Shown here: piece by piece, positions 1 to 14,186 of the stretch
Numbering within the stretch: position 1 is the stretch's first letter
Layout of the letters: the number at the start of each line of letters is the position of its first letter
DNA from: Litoditis marina
Taxonomy: Eukaryota > Nematoda > Chromadorea > Rhabditida > Rhabditidae
Length of the DNA stretch: 64,000 nt
Assembly (NCBI GenBank): GCA_964036275.1
Contig: OZ038435.1
Span: 14,671,634-14,735,633, forward strand
Direction of reading: 5' to 3'
Notes under the pieces: generated by a model
Database searches by the model: none
What the model saw: only the letters and a program-made list of their open reading frames with translations
What the model was told of the DNA's origin: nothing
Position numbers and translations under genes: made by a program

Positions 1-163
1 AGAACTAATTTGGACCCGTCAGGCATGCCATGGGCAATAGGCAGGCATGCCTGAGCGATTCGGGCAATTTATGTCTGGGCATTGACTAGGCATTGCCCGC
101 CATGGTCGGGCAGGCATGCCGTGGGCAAAATTCAGGCATGCCATGGGCGGCGACCTTTCCCTG
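1..163. repeat. GC-rich GGCATGCC-rich flank left of the 169-bp satellite
   Basis: This segment differs from everything to its right. The self-complementary octamer GGCATGCC occurs four times, at 22-29, 44-51, 113-120 and 135-142, usually followed by a TGGGCA-like hexamer. A 6-bp inverted repeat, TGCCCG at 94-99 and CGGGCA at 107-112, encloses CCATGGT. It is noticeably richer in G and C than the satellite. It joins the satellite near base 164, where the sequence becomes TGTTTCAACTTTTGC. It may be the edge of another dispersed or tandem repeat continuing to the left. No coding function is apparent. Confidence 0.6.
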
Positions 164-2478
164 TGTTTCAACTTTTGCAAACAAGATGAACATTTTTTAG
201 TCTTTACAAATAAGAGGAGTTCAAAAATGTCAAGTTTGAACACTAATTGTCACGTGGGGCGAAAATCGTCCCTCGATTCACGTCAATTTGGCTGTGTTTT
301 TGGTTAGCAACGCCACTCGATTATTTCGGAGCTGTTTCAACTTTTGCAAACAAGATGAACATTTTTGAGTCTCTACAAATATGAGGAATTCAAAAATGTC
401 AAGTTTGAACACTAATTCTCACGTGGGGCGAAAATCGTCCCTCGATTCACGTCAATTTGGCTGTGTTTTCGGTTAGCAACGCCACTCGATTATTTCGGAG
501 CTGTTTCAACTTTTGCAAACAAGATGAACATTTTTGAGTCTCTACAAATATGAGGAGTTCAAAAATGTCAAGTTTGAACACTAATTCTCACGTGGGGCGA
601 AAATCGTCCCTCGATTCACGTCAATTTGGCTGTGTTTTCGGTTAGCAACGCCACTCGATTATTTCGGAGCTGTTTCAACTTTTGCAAACAAGATGAACAT
701 TTTTTAGTCTTTACAAATAAGAGGAGTTCAAAAATGTCAAGTTTGAACACTAATTGTCACGTGGGGCGAAAATCGTCCCTCGATTCACGTCAATTTGGCT
801 GTGTTTTCGGTTAGCAACGCCACTCGATTATTTTGGAGCTGTTTCAACTTTTGCAAACAAGATGAACATTTTTGAGTCTTTACAAATAAGAGGAGTTCAA
901 AAATGTCAAGTTTGAACACTAATTCTCACGTGGGGCGAAAATCGTCCCTCGATTCACGTCAATTTGGCTGTGTTTTCGGTTAGCAACGCCACTCGATTAT
1001 TTCGGAGCTGTTTCAACTTTTGCAAACAAGATGAACATTTTTGAGTCTTTACAAATAAGTGGAGTTCAAAAATGTCAAGTTTGAACACTAATTCTCACGT
1101 GGGGCGAAAATCGTCCCTCGATTCACGTCAATTTGGCTGTGTTTTCGGTTAGCAACGCCACTCGATTATTTCGGAGCTGTTTCAACTTTTGCAAACAAGA
1201 TGAACATTTTTGAGTCTCTACAAATATGAGGAGTTCAAAAATGTCAAGTTTGAACACTAATTCTCACGTGGGGCAAAAAATCGTCCCTCGATTCACGTAA
1301 ATTTGGCTGTGTTTTTGGTTAGCAACGCCACTCGATTATTTCGGAGCTGTTTCAACTTTTGCAAACAAGATGAACATTTTTGAGTCTCTACAAATATGAG
1401 GAATTCAAAAATGTCAAGTTTGAACACTAATTCTCACGTGGGGCGAAAATCGTCCCTCGATTCACGTCAATTTGGCTGTGTTTTCGGTTAGCAACGCCAC
1501 TCGATTATTTCGGAGCTGTTTCAACTTTTGCAAACAAGATGAACATTTTTTAGTCTTTACAAATAAGAGGAGTTCAAAAATGTCAAGTTTGAACACTAAT
1601 TGTCACGTGGGGCGAAAATCGTCCCTCGATTCACGTCAATTTGGCTGTGTTTTCGGTTAGCAACGCCACTCGATTATTTTGGAGCTGTTTCAACTTTTGC
1701 AAACAAGATGAACATTTTTGAGTCTTTACAAATAAGAGGAGTTCAAAAATGTCAAGTTTGAACACTAATTCTCACGTGGGGCGAAAATCGTCCCTCTATT
1801 CACGTCAATTTGGCTGTGTTTTTGGTTAGCAACGCCACTCGATTATTTCGGAGCTGTTTCAACTTTTGCAAACAAGATGAACATTTTTGAGTCTCTACAA
1901 ATATGAGCAATTCAAAAATGTCAAGTTTGAACACTAATTCTCACGTGGGGCGAAAATCGTCCCTCGATTCACGTCAATTTGGCTGTGTTTTCGGTTAGCA
2001 ACGCCACTCGATTATTTCGGAGCTGTTTCAACTTTTGCAAACAAGATGAACATTTTTGAGTCTCTACAAATATGAGGAGTTCAAAAATGTCAAGTTTGAA
2101 CACTAATTCTCACGTGGGGCGAAAATCGTCCCTCGATTCACGTCAATTTGGCTGTGTTTTCGGTTAGCAACGCCACTCGATTATTTCGGAGCTGTTTCAA
2201 CTTTTGCAAACAAGATGAACATTTTTTAGTCTTTACAAATAAGAGGAGTTCAAAAATGTCAAGTTTGAACACTAATTGTCACGTGGGGCGAAAATCGTCC
2301 CTCGATTCACGTCAATTTGGCTGTGTTTTCGGTTAGCAACGCCACTCGATTATTTTGGAGCTGTTTCAACTTTTGCAAACAAGATGAACATTTTTGAGTC
2401 TTTACAAATAAGAGGAGTTCAAAAATGTCAAGTTTGAACACTAATTCTCACGTGGGGCGAAAATCGTCCCTCTATTCA
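164..2478 (+). repeat. Sat-169 left domain, TCCCTCGATTC / GTTTTCGG class
   Basis: Units here mostly carry the CGTCCCTCGATTC and GTTTTCGG variants. A marker unit with CATTTTTTAGTCTTTAC and AATTGTCACG recurs at about 150-250, 690-760, 1540-1610 and 2220-2280, giving 5-unit and 4-unit spacings. The same marker series reappears near 9300-9400, so the stretch at about 8.7-10.2 kb is a copy of this domain. A one-base insertion makes GGGCAAAAAATCG near 1272, and the same insertion is seen near 9051, supporting common descent of the two stretches. Confidence 0.7.
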
Positions 2479-4232
2479 CGTCAATTTGGCTGTGTTTTTG
2501 GTTAGCAACGCCACTCGATTATTTCGGAGCTGTTTCAACTTTTGCAAACAAGATGAACATTTTTGAGTCTCTACAAATATGAGGAATTCAAAAATGTCAA
2601 GTTTGAACACTAATTCTCACGTGGGGCGAAAATCGTCCCTCGATTCACGTCAATTTGGCTGTGTTTTCGGTTAGCAACGCCACTCGATTATTTCGGAGCT
2701 GTTTCAACTTTTGCAAACAAGATGAACATTTTTGAGTCTCTACAAATATGAGGAGTTCAAAAATGTCAAGTTTGAACACTAACTCTCACGTGGGGCGAAA
2801 ATCGTAACTCGATGCACGTCAATTTGGCTGTGTTTTTGGTTAGCAACGCCACTCGATTATTTAGGAGCTGTTTCAACTTTTGCAAACAAGATGAACATTT
2901 TTGAGTCTCTACAAATATGAGGAGTTCAAAAATGTCAAGTTTGAACACTAATTCTCACGTGGGGCGAAAATCGTAACTCGATGCACGTCAATTTGGCTGT
3001 GTTTTTGGTTAGCAACGCCACTCGATTATTTCGGAGCTGTTTCAACTTTTGCAAACAAGATGAACATTTTTGAGTCTCTACAAATATGAGGAGTTCAAAA
3101 ATGTCAAGTTTGAACACTAATTCTCACGTGGGGCGAAAATCGTAACTCGATGCACGTCAATTTGGCTGTGTTTTTGGTTAGCAACGCCACTCGATTATTT
3201 CGGAGCTGTTCCAACTTTTGCAAACAAGATGAACATTTTTGAGTCTCTACAAATATGAGGAGTTCAAAAATGTCAAGTTCGAACACTAATTCTCACGTGG
3301 GGCGAAAATCGTCCCTCGATTCACGTCAATTTGGCTGTGTTTTTGGTTAGCAACGCCACTCGATTATCTCTGAGCTGTTTCAACTTTTGCAAACAAGATG
3401 AACATTTTTGAGTCTCTACAAATAAGAGGAGTTCAAAAATGTCAAGTTCGAACACTAATTCTCACGTGGGGCGAAAATCGTCCCTCGATTCACGTCAATT
3501 TGGCTGTGTTTTTGGGTAGCAACGCCACTCGATTATTTCGGAGCTGTTTCAACTTTTGCAAACAAGATGAACATTTTTGAGTCTCTACAAATATGGAGAG
3601 TTCAAAAATATCGAGTTTGAACACTAACTGTCACGTGAGGCGAAAATCGTCCCTCGATTCACGTCAATTTGGCTGTGTTTTCGGTTAGCAACGCCACTCG
3701 ATTATTTCGGAGCTGTTTCAATTTTTGCAAACAAGATGAACATTTTTGAGTCTCTACAAATATGAGGAATTCAAAAATGTCAAGTTTGAACACTAATTCT
3801 CACGTGGGGCGAAAATCGTCCCTCGATGCACGTCAATTTGGCTGTGTTTTTGGTTAGCAACGCCACTCGATTATTTAGGAGCTGTTTCAACTTTTGCAAA
3901 CAAGATGAACATTTTTGAGTCTCTACTAATATGAGGAGTTCAAAAATGTCAAGTTTGAACACTAATTCTCACGTGGGGCGAAAATCGTAACTCGATGCAC
4001 GTCAATTTGGCTGTGTTTTTGGTTAGCAACGCCACTCGATTATTTCGGAGCTGTTTCAACTTTTGCAAACAAGATGAACATTTTTGAGTCTCTACAAATA
4101 TGAGGAATTCAAAAAATGTCAAGTTTGAACACTAATTCTCACGTGGGGCGAAAATCGTCCCTCGATTCACGTCAATTTGGCTGTGTTTTTGGTTAGCAAC
4201 GCCACTCGATTATTTCGGAGCTGTTTCAACTT
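2479..4232 (+). repeat. Sat-169 block A, first copy (about 10.4 units)
   Basis: This stretch matches 5522-7275 at a constant offset of 3043 bp (18 units plus one base). Shared private markers include the GGGTAGCAAC variant near 3514, the ATATCGAGTTTG and CACGTGAGGCG unit near 3610-3640, TCTCTACTAATATG near 3927, and the extra A in AATTCAAAAAATGTC near 4110. Similarity breaks on the left where TCCCTCTATTC faces TAACTCGATGC near 2468, and on the right near 4232 where ACTTTTGC faces ACTTATGC. Confidence 0.8.
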
Positions 4233-5521
4233 TTGCAAACAAGATGAACATTTTTGAGTCTCTACAAATATGAGGAGTTCAAAAATGTCAAGTTCGAACA
4301 CTAATTCTCACGTGGGGCGAAAATAGTAACTCGATGCACGTCAATTTGGCTGTGTTTTTGGTTAGCAACGCCACTCGATTATCTCTGAGCTGTTTCAACT
4401 TTTGCAAACAAGATGAACATTTTTGAGTCTCTACAAATATGAGGAGTTCAAAAATGTCAAGTTCGAACACTAATTCTCACGTGGGGCGAAAATCGTCCCT
4501 CGATTCACGTCAATTTGGCTGTGTTTTTGGTTAGCAACGCCACTCGATTATCTCTGAGCTGTTTCAACTTTTGCAAACAAGATGAACATTTTTGAGTCTC
4601 TACAAATAAGAGGAGTTCAAAAATGTCAAGTTCGAACACTAATTCTCACGTGGGGCGAAAATCGTCCCTCGATTCACGTCAATTTGGCTGTGTTTTTGGT
4701 TAGCAACGCCACTCGATTATTTCGGAGCTGTTTCAACTTTTGCAAACAAGATGAACATTTTTGAGTCTCTACAAATATGAGGAGTTCAAAAATGTCAAGT
4801 TTGAACACTAATTCTCACGTGGGGCGAAAATCGTAACTCGATGCACGTCAATTTGGCTGTGTTTTTGGTTAGCAACGCCACTCGATTATCTCTGAGCTGT
4901 TTCAACTTTTGCAAACAAGATGAACATTTTTGAGTCTCTACAAATAAGAGGAGTTCAAAAATGTCAAGTTCGAACACTAATTCTCACGTGGGGCGAAAAT
5001 CGTAACTCGATGCACGTCAATTTGGCTGTGTTTTTGGTTAGCAACGCCACTCGATTATTTCGGAGCTGTTTCAACTTTTGCAAACAAGATGAACATTTTT
5101 GAGTCTCTACAAATATGAGGAGTTCAAAAATGTCAAGTTTGAACACTAATTCTCACGTGGGGCGAAAATCGTCCCTCGATTCACGTCAATTTGGCTGTGT
5201 TTTTGGTTAGCAACGCCACTCGATTATTTCGGAGCTGTTTCAACTTTTGCAAACAAGATGAACATTTTTGAGTCTCTACAAATATGAGGAGTTCAAAAAT
5301 GTCAAGTTCGAACACTAATTCTCACGTGGGGCAAAAATCGTAACTCGATGCACGTCAATTTGGCTGTGTTTTTGGTTAGCAACGCCACTCGATTATTTCG
5401 GAGCTGTTTCAACTTTTGCAAACAAGATGAACATTTTTGAGTCTCTACAAATATGAGGAGTTCAAAAATGTCAAGTTTGAACACTAATTCTCACGTGGGG
5501 CGAAAATCGTAACTCGATGCA

Positions 5522-7275
5522 CGTCAATTTGGCTGTGTTTTTGGTTAGCAACGCCACTCGATTATTTCGGAGCTGTTTCAACTTTTGCAAACAAGATGAA
5601 CATTTTTGAGTCTCTACAAATATGAGGAATTCAAAAATGTCAAGTTTGAACACTAATTCTCACGTGGGGCGAAAATCGTCCCTCGATTCACGTCAATTTG
5701 GCTGTGTTTTCGGTTAGCAACGCCACTCGATTATTTCGGAGCTGTTTCAACTTTTGCAAACAAGATGAACATTTTTGAGTCTCTACAAATATGAGGAGTT
5801 CAAAAATGTCAAGTTTGAACACTAATTCTCACGTGGGGCGAAAATCGTAACTCGATGCACGTCAATTTGGCTGTGTTTTTGGTTAGCAACGCCACTCGAT
5901 TATTTAGGAGCTGTTTCAACTTTTGCAAACAAGATGAACATTTTTGAGTCTCTACAAATATGAGGAGTTCAAAAATGTCAAGTTTGAACACTAATTCTCA
6001 CGTGGGGCAAAAATCGTAACTCGATGCACGTCAATTTGGCTGTGTTTTTGGTTAGCAACGCCACTCGATTATTTCGGAGCTGTTTCAACTTTTGCAAACA
6101 AGATGAACATTTTTGAGTCTCTACAAATATGAGGAGTTCAAAAATGTCAAGTTTGAACACTAATTCTCACGTGGGGCGAAAATCGTAACTCGATGCACGT
6201 CAATTTGGCTGTGTTTTTGGTTAGCAACGCCACTCGATTATTTCGGAGCTGTTTCAACTTTTGCAAACAAGATGAACATTTTTGAGTCTCTACAAATATG
6301 AGGAGTTCAAAAATGTCAAGTTCGAACACTAATTCTCACGTGGGGCGAAAATCGTCCCTCGATTCACGTCAATTTGGCTGTGTTTTTGGTTAGCAACGCC
6401 ACTCGATTATCTCTGAGCTGTTTCAACTTTTGCAAACAAGATGAACATTTTTGAGTCTCTACAAATAAGAGGAGTTCAAAAATGTCAAGTTCGAACACTA
6501 ATTCTCACGTGGGGCGAAAATCGTCCCTCGATTCACGTCAATTTGGCTGTGTTTTTGGGTAGCAACGCCACTCGATTATTTCGGAGCTGTTTCAACTTTT
6601 GCAAACAAGATGAACATTTTTGAGTCTCTACAAATATGGAGAGTTCAAAAATATCGAGTTTGAACACTAACTGTCACGTGAGGCGAAAATCGTCCCTCGA
6701 TTCACGTCAATTTGGCTGTGTTTTCGGTTAGCAACGCCACTCGATTATTTCGGAGCTGTTTCAATTTTTGCAAACAAGATGAACATTTTTGAGTCTCTAC
6801 AAATATGAGGAATTCAAAAATGTCAAGTTTGAACACTAATTCTCACGTGGGGCGAAAATCGTCCCTCGATGCACGTCAATTTGGCTGTGTTTTTGGTTAG
6901 CAACGCCACTCGATTATTTAGGAGCTGTTTCAACTTTTGCAAACAAGATGAACATTTTTGAGTCTCTACTAATATGAGGAGTTCAAAAATGTCAAGTTTG
7001 AACACTAATTCTCACGTGGGGCGAAAATCGTAACTCGATGCACGTCAATTTGGCTGTGTTTTTGGTTAGCAACGCCACTCGATTATTTCGGAGCTGTTCC
7101 AACTTTTGCAAACAAGATGAACATTTTTGAGTCTCTACAAATATGAGGAATTCAAAAAATGTCAAGTTTGAACACTAATTCTCACGTGGGGCGAAAATCG
7201 TCCCTCGATTCACGTCAATTTGGCTGTGTTTTTGGTTAGCAACGCCACTCGATTATTTCGGAGCTGTTTCAACTT
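5522..7275 (+). repeat. Sat-169 block A, second copy
   Basis: This is the downstream copy of 2479-4232, with the same private markers in the same order. A few substitutions separate the two, for example GGGCAAAAATCG near 6006 against GGGCGAAAATCG, and GTTCCAAC against GTTTCAAC at exchanged positions (near 3210 and near 7096). A third partial copy lies around 14.6-16.0 kb. Confidence 0.8.
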
Positions 7276-10200
7276 ATGCAAACAAGATGAACATTTTTGA
7301 GTCTTTACAAATAAGAGGAGTTCAAAAATGTCAAGTTTGAACACTAATTCTCACGTGGGGCGAAAATCGTCTCTCGATTCACGTAAATTTGGCTGCGTTT
7401 TTGGTTAGCAACGCCACTCAATTATTCCGGAGCTGTTTCAACTTTTGCAAACAAGATGAACATTTTTGAGTCTCTACAAATATGAGGAATTCAAAAATGT
7501 CAAGTTCGAACACTAATTCTCACGTGGGGCGAAAATCGTAACTCGATGCACGTCAATTTGGCTGTGTTTTTGGTTAGCAACGCCACTCAATTATTTCGGA
7601 GCTGTTTCAACTTTTGCAAACAAGATGAACATTTTTGAGTCTCTACAAATATGAGGAATTCAAAAATGTCAAGTTTGAACACTAATTCTCACGTGGGGCG
7701 AAAATCGTAACTCGATGCACGTCAATTTGGCTGTGTTTTTGGTTAGCAACGCCACTCAATTATTTCGGAGCTGTTTCAACTTTTGCAAACAAGATGAACA
7801 TTTTTGAGTCTCTACAAATATGAGGAATTCAAAAATGTCAAGTTTGAACACTAATTCTCACGTGGGGCGAAAATCGTAACTCGATACACGTCAATTTGGC
7901 TGTGTTTTTGGTTAGCAACGCCACTCGATTATTTCGGAGCTGTTTCAACTTATGCAAATAAGATAAACATTTTTCAGTCTCTACAAATATGGAGAGTTCA
8001 AAAATATCGAGTTCGAACACTAATTCTCACGTGGGGCGAAAATCGTAACTCGATGCACGTCAATTTGGCTGTGTTTTTGGTTAGCAACGCCACTCAATTA
8101 TTTCGGAGCTGTTTCAACTTTTGCAAACAAGATGAACATTTTTGAGTCTCTACAAATATGAGGAATTCAAAAATGTCAAGTTTGAACACTAATTCTCACG
8201 TGGGGCGAAAATCGTAACTCGATGCACGTCAATTTGGCTGTGTTTTTGGTTAGCAACGCCACTCAATTATTTCGGAGCTGTTTCAACTTTTGCAAACAAG
8301 ATGAACATTTTTGAGTCTCTACAAATATGAGGAATTCAAAAATGTCAAGTTTGAACACTAATTCTCACGTGGGGCGAAAATCGTAACTCGATGCACGTCA
8401 ATTTGGCTGTGTTTTTGGTTAGCAACGCCACTCAATTATTTCGGAGCTGTTTCAACTTTTGCAAACAAGATGAACATTTTTGAGTCTCTACAAATATGAG
8501 GAATTCAAAAATGTCAAGTTTGAACACTAATTCTCACGTGGGGGGAAAATCGTAACTCGATGCACGTCAATTTGGCTGTGTTTTTGGTTAGCAACGCCAC
8601 TCGATTATTTCGGAGCTGTTTCAACTTATGCAAATAAGATAAACATTTTTCAGTCTCTACAAATATGGAGAGTTCAAAAATATCGAGTTTGAACACTAAT
8701 TCTCACGTGGGGCGAAAATCGTAACTCGATTCACGTCAATTTGGCTGTGTTTTCGGTTAGCAACGCCACTCGATTATTTCGGAGCTGTTTCAACTTTTGC
8801 AAACAAGATGAACATTTTTGAGTCTTTACAAATAAGTGGAGTTCAAAAATGTCAAGTTTGAACACTAATTCTCACGTGGGGCGAAAATCGTCCCTCGATT
8901 CACGTCAATTTGGCTGTGTTTTCGGTTAGCAACGCCACTCGATTATTTCGGAGCTGTTTCAACTTTTGCAAACAAGATGAACATTTTTGAGTCTCTACAA
9001 ATATGAGGAGTTCAAAAATGTCAAGTTTGAACACTAATTCTCACGTGGGGCAAAAAATCGTCCCTCGATTCACGTAAATTTGGCTGTGTTTTTGGTTAGC
9101 AACGCCACTCGATTATTTCGGAGCTGTTTCAACTTTTGCAAACAAGATGAACATTTTTGAGTCTCTACAAATATGAGGAATTCAAAAATGTCAAGTTTGA
9201 ACACTAATTCTCACGTGGGGCGAAAATCGTCCCTCGATTCACGTCAATTTGGTTGTGTTTTCGGTTAGCAACGCCACTCGATTATTTCGGAGCTGTTTCA
9301 ACTTTTGCAAACAAGATGAACATTTTTTAGTCTTTACAAATAAGAGGAGTTCAAAAATGTCAAGTTTGAACACTAATTGTCACGTGGGGCGAAAATCGTC
9401 CCTCGATTCACGTCAATTTGGCTGTGTTTTCGGTTAGCAACGCCACTCGATTATTTTGGAGCTGTTTCAACTTTTGCAAACAAGATGAACATTTTTGAGT
9501 CTTTACAAATAAGAGGAGTTCAAAAATGTCAAGTTTGAACACTAATTCTCACGTGGGGCGAAAATCGTCCCTCTATTCACGTCAATTTGGCTGTGTTTTT
9601 GGTTAGCAACGCCACTCGATTATTTCGGAGCTGTTTCAACTTTTGCAAACAAGATGAACATTTTTGAGTCTCTACAAATATGAGGAATTCAAAAATGTCA
9701 AGTTTGAACACTAATTCTCACGTGGGGCGAAAATCGTCCCTCGATTCACGTCAATTTGGCTGTGTTTTCGGTTAGCAACGCCACTCGATTATTTCGGAGC
9801 TGTTTCAACTTTTGCAAACAAGATGAACATTTTTGAGTCTCTACAAATATGAGGAGTTCAAAAATGTCAAGTTTGAACACTAATTGTCACGTGGGGCGAA
9901 AATCGTCCCTCGATTCACGTCAATTTGGCTGTGTTTTCGGTTAGCAACGCCACTCGATTATTTTGGAGCTGTTTCAACTTTTGCAAACAAGATGAACATT
10001 TTTGAGTCTTTACAAATAAGAGGAGTTCAAAAATGTCAAGTTTGAACACTAATTCTCACGTGGGGCGAAAATCGTCCCTCTATTCACGTCAATTTGGCTG
10101 TGTTTTTGGTTAGCAACGCCACTCGATTATTTCGGAGCTGTTTCAACTTTTGCAAACAAGATGAACATTTTTGAGTCTCTACAAATATGAGGAATTCAAA

Positions 10201-10357
10201 AATATCAAGTTTGAACACTAATTCTCACGTGGGGCGAAAATCGTCCCTCGATTCACGTCAATTTGTCTGTGTTTTTGGTTAGCAACGCCACTCGATTATT
10301 TCGGAGCTGTTTCAACTTTTGCAAACAAGATGAACATTTTTGAGTCTCTACAAATAT

Positions 10358-13300
10358 GAGGAGTTCAAAAATGTCAAGTTCGAACACTAATTCTCACGTG
10401 GGGCGAAAATTGTTCCTCGATTCACGTCAATTTGGCTGTGTTTTTGGTTAGCAACGCCACTCGATTATTTCGGAGCTGTTTCAACTTTTGCAAACAAGAT
10501 GAACATTTTTGAGTCTCTACAAATATGAGGAGTTCAAAAATGTCAAGTTTGAACACTAATTCTCACGTGGGGCGAAAATCGTAACTCGATGCACGTCAAT
10601 TTGGCTGTGTTTTTGGTTAGCAACGCCACTCAATTATTTCGGAGCTGTTTCAACTTTTGCAAACAAGATGAACATTTTTGAGTCTCTACAAATATGAGGA
10701 ATTCAAAAATGTCAAGTTTGAACACTAATTCTCACGTGGGGCGAAAATCGTAACTCGATGCACGTCAATTTGGCAGTGTTTTTGGTTAGCAACGCCACTC
10801 GATTATTTCGGAGCTGTTTCAACTTATGCAAATAAGATAAACATTTTTCAGTCTCTACAAATATGGAGAGTTCAAAAATATCGAGTTTGAACACTAATTC
10901 TCACGTGGGGCGAAAATCGTTACTCGATTCACGTCAATTTGGCTGTGTTTTCGGTTAGCAACGCCACTCGATTATTTCGGAGCTGTTCCAACTTTTGCAA
11001 ACAAGATGAACATTTTTGAGTCTTTACAAATAAGAGGAGTTCAAAAATGTCAAGTTTGAACACTAATTCTCACGTGGGGCGAAAATCGTCCCTCGATTCA
11101 CGTCAATTTGGCTGTGTTTTCGGTTAGCAACGCCACTCGATTATATCTGAGCTGTTTCAACTTTTGCAAACAAGATGAACATTTTTGAGTCTCTACAAAT
11201 ATGAGGAGTTCAAAAATGTCAAGTTCGAACACTAATTCTCACGTGGGGCGAAAATCGTCCCTCGATTCACGTCAATTTGGCTGTGTTTTTGGTTAGCAAC
11301 GCCACTCGATTATCTCTGAGCTGTTTCAACTTTTGCAAACAAGATGAACATTTTTGAGTCTCTACAAATAAGAGGAGTTCAAAAATGTCAAGTTCGAACA
11401 CTAATTCTCACGTGGGGCGAAAATCGTCCCTCGATTCACGTCAATTTGGCTGTGTTTTTGGTTAGCAACGCCACTCGATTATTTCGGAGCTGTTTCAACT
11501 TTTGCAAACAAGATGAACATTTTTGAGTCTCTACAAATATGAGGAGTTCAAAAATGTCAAGTTCGAACACTAATTCTCACGTGGGGCGAAAATCGTAACT
11601 CGATGCACGTCAATTTGGCTGTGTTTTTGGTTAGCAACGCCACTCGATTATCTCTGAGCTGTTTCAACTTTTGCAAACAAGATGAACATTTTTGAGTCTC
11701 TACAAATAAGAGGAGTTCAAAAATGTCAAGTTCGAACACTAATTCTCACGTGGGGCGAAAATTGTTCCTCGATTCACGTCAATTTGGCTGTGTTTTTGGT
11801 TAGCAACGCCACTCGATTATCTCTGAGCTGTTTCAACTTTTGCAAACAAGATGAACATTTTTGAGTCTCTACAAATAAGAGGAGTTCAAAAATGTCAAGT
11901 TCGAACACTAATTCTCACGTGGGGCGAAAATTGTTCCTCGATTCACGTCAATTTGGCTGTGTTTTTGGTTAGCAACGCCACTCGATTATTTCGGAGCTGT
12001 TTCAACTTTTGCAAACAAGATGAACATTTTTGAGTCTCTACAAATATGAGGAGTTCAAAAATGTCAAGTTTGAACACTAATTCTCACGTGGGGCGAAAAT
12101 CGTAACTCGATGCACGTCAATTTGGCTGTGTTTTTGGTTAGCAACGCCACTCAATTATTTCGGAGCTGTTTCAACTTTTGCAAACAAGATGAACATTTTT
12201 GAGTCTCTACAAATATGAGGAATTCAAAAATGTCAAGTTTGAACACTAATTCTCACGTGGGGCGAAAATCGTAACTCGATGCACGTCAATTTGGCAGTGT
12301 TTTTGGTTAGCAACGCCACTCGATTATTTCGGAGCTGTTTCAACTTATGCAAATAAGATAAACATTTTTCAGTCTCTACAAATATGGAGAGTTCAAAAAT
12401 ATCGAGTTTGAACACTAATTCTCACGTGGGGCGAAAATCGTTACTCGATTCACGTCAATTTGGCTGTGTTTTCGGTTAGCAACGCCACTCGATTATTTCG
12501 GAGCTGTTCCAACTTTTGCAAACAAGATGAACATTTTTGAGTCTTTACAAATAAGAGGAGTTCAAAAATGTCAAGTTTGAACACTAATTCTCACGTGGGG
12601 CGAAAATCGTCCCTCGATTCACGTCAATTTGGCTGTGTTTTCGGTTAGCAACGCCACTCGATTATATCTGAGCTGTTTCAACTTTTGCAAACAAGATGAA
12701 CATTTTTGAGTCTCTACAAATATGAGGAGTTCAAAAATGTCAAGTTCGAACACTAATTCTCACGTGGGGCGAAAATCGTCCCTCGATTCACGTCAATTTG
12801 GCTGTGTTTTTGGTTAGCAACGCCACTCGATTATCTCTGAGCTGTTTCAACTTTTGCAAACAAGATGAACATTTTTGAGTCTCTACAAATAAGAGGAGTT
12901 CAAAAATGTCAAGTTCGAACACTAATTCTCACGTGGGGCGAAAATCGTCCCTCGATTCACGTCAATTTGGCTGTGTTTTTGGTTAGCAACGCCACTCGAT
13001 TATTTCGGAGCTGTTTCAACTTTTGCAAACAAGATGAACATTTTTGAGTCTCTACAAATATGAGGAGTTCAAAAATGTCAAGTTCGAACACTAATTCTCA
13101 CGTGGGGCGAAAATCGTAACTCGATGCACGTCAATTTGGCTGTGTTTTTGGTTAGCAACGCCACTCGATTATCTCTGAGCTGTTTCAACTTTTGCAAACA
13201 AGATGAACATTTTTGAGTCTCTACAAATAAGAGGAGTTCAAAAATGTCAAGTTCGAACACTAATTCTCACGTGGGGCGAAAATTGTTCCTCGATTCACGT

Positions 13301-14186
13301 CAATTTGGCTGTGTTTTTGGTTAGCAACGCCACTCGATTATCTCTGAGCTGTTTCAACTTTTGCAAACAAGATGAACATTTTTGAGTCTCTACAAATAAG
13401 AGGAGTTCAAAAATGTCAAGTTCGAACACTAATTCTCACGTGGGGCGAAAATTGTTCCTCGATTCACGTCAATTTGGCTGTGTTTTTGGTTAGCAACGCC
13501 ACTCGATTATTTCGGAGCTGTTTCAACTTTTGCAAACAAGATGAACATTTTTGAGTCTCTACAAATATGAGGAGTTCAAAAATGTCAAGTTTGAACACTA
13601 ATTCTCACGTGGGGCGAAAATCGTAACTCGATGCACGTCAATTTGGCTGTGTTTTTGGTTAGCAACGCCACTCAATTATTTCGGAGCTGTTTCAACTTTT
13701 GCAAACAAGATGAACATTTTTGAGTCTCTACAAATATGAGGAATTCAAAAATGTCAAGTTTGAACACTAATTCTCACGTGGGGCGAAAATCGTAACTCGA
13801 TGCACGTCAATTTGGCAGTGTTTTTGGTTAGCAACGCCACTCGATTATTTCGGAGCTGTTTCAACTTATGCAAATAAGATAAACATTTTTCAGTCTCTAC
13901 AAATATGGAGAGTTCAAAAATATCGAGTTTGAACACTAATTCTCACGTGGGGCGAAAATCGTTACTCGATTCACGTCAATTTGGCTGTGTTTTCGGTTAG
14001 CAACGCCACTCGATTATTTCGGAGCTGTTCCAACTTTTGCAAACAAGATGAACATTTTTGAGTCTTTACAAATAAGAGGAGTTCAAAAATGTCAAGTTTG
14101 AACACTAATTCTCACGTGGGGCGAAAATCGTCCCTCGATTCACGTCAATTTGGCTGTGTTTTCGGTTAGCAACGCCACTCGATTAT
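10358..14186 (+). repeat. 9-mer higher-order repeat (1521 bp), about 2.5 copies
   Basis: All diagnostic variants recur at exactly 1521 bp, which is 9 x 169. These include AAAATTGTTCCTCG, the TTGGCAGTG unit, the TATGCAAATAAGATAAAC and TTTTTCAGTC unit, and TTATATCTGAGC. Copy 1 is about 10358-11878, copy 2 about 11879-13399, and copy 3 about 13400-14186 and partial. The left limit is ATATGAGG against ATAAGAGG near 10356. The right limit is TTATTTCGG near 14183, where TTATATCTG would be expected. Copies 1 and 2 looked identical at every marker checked. Part of the pattern returns once more at about 17.6-18.1 kb. Confidence 0.85.
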
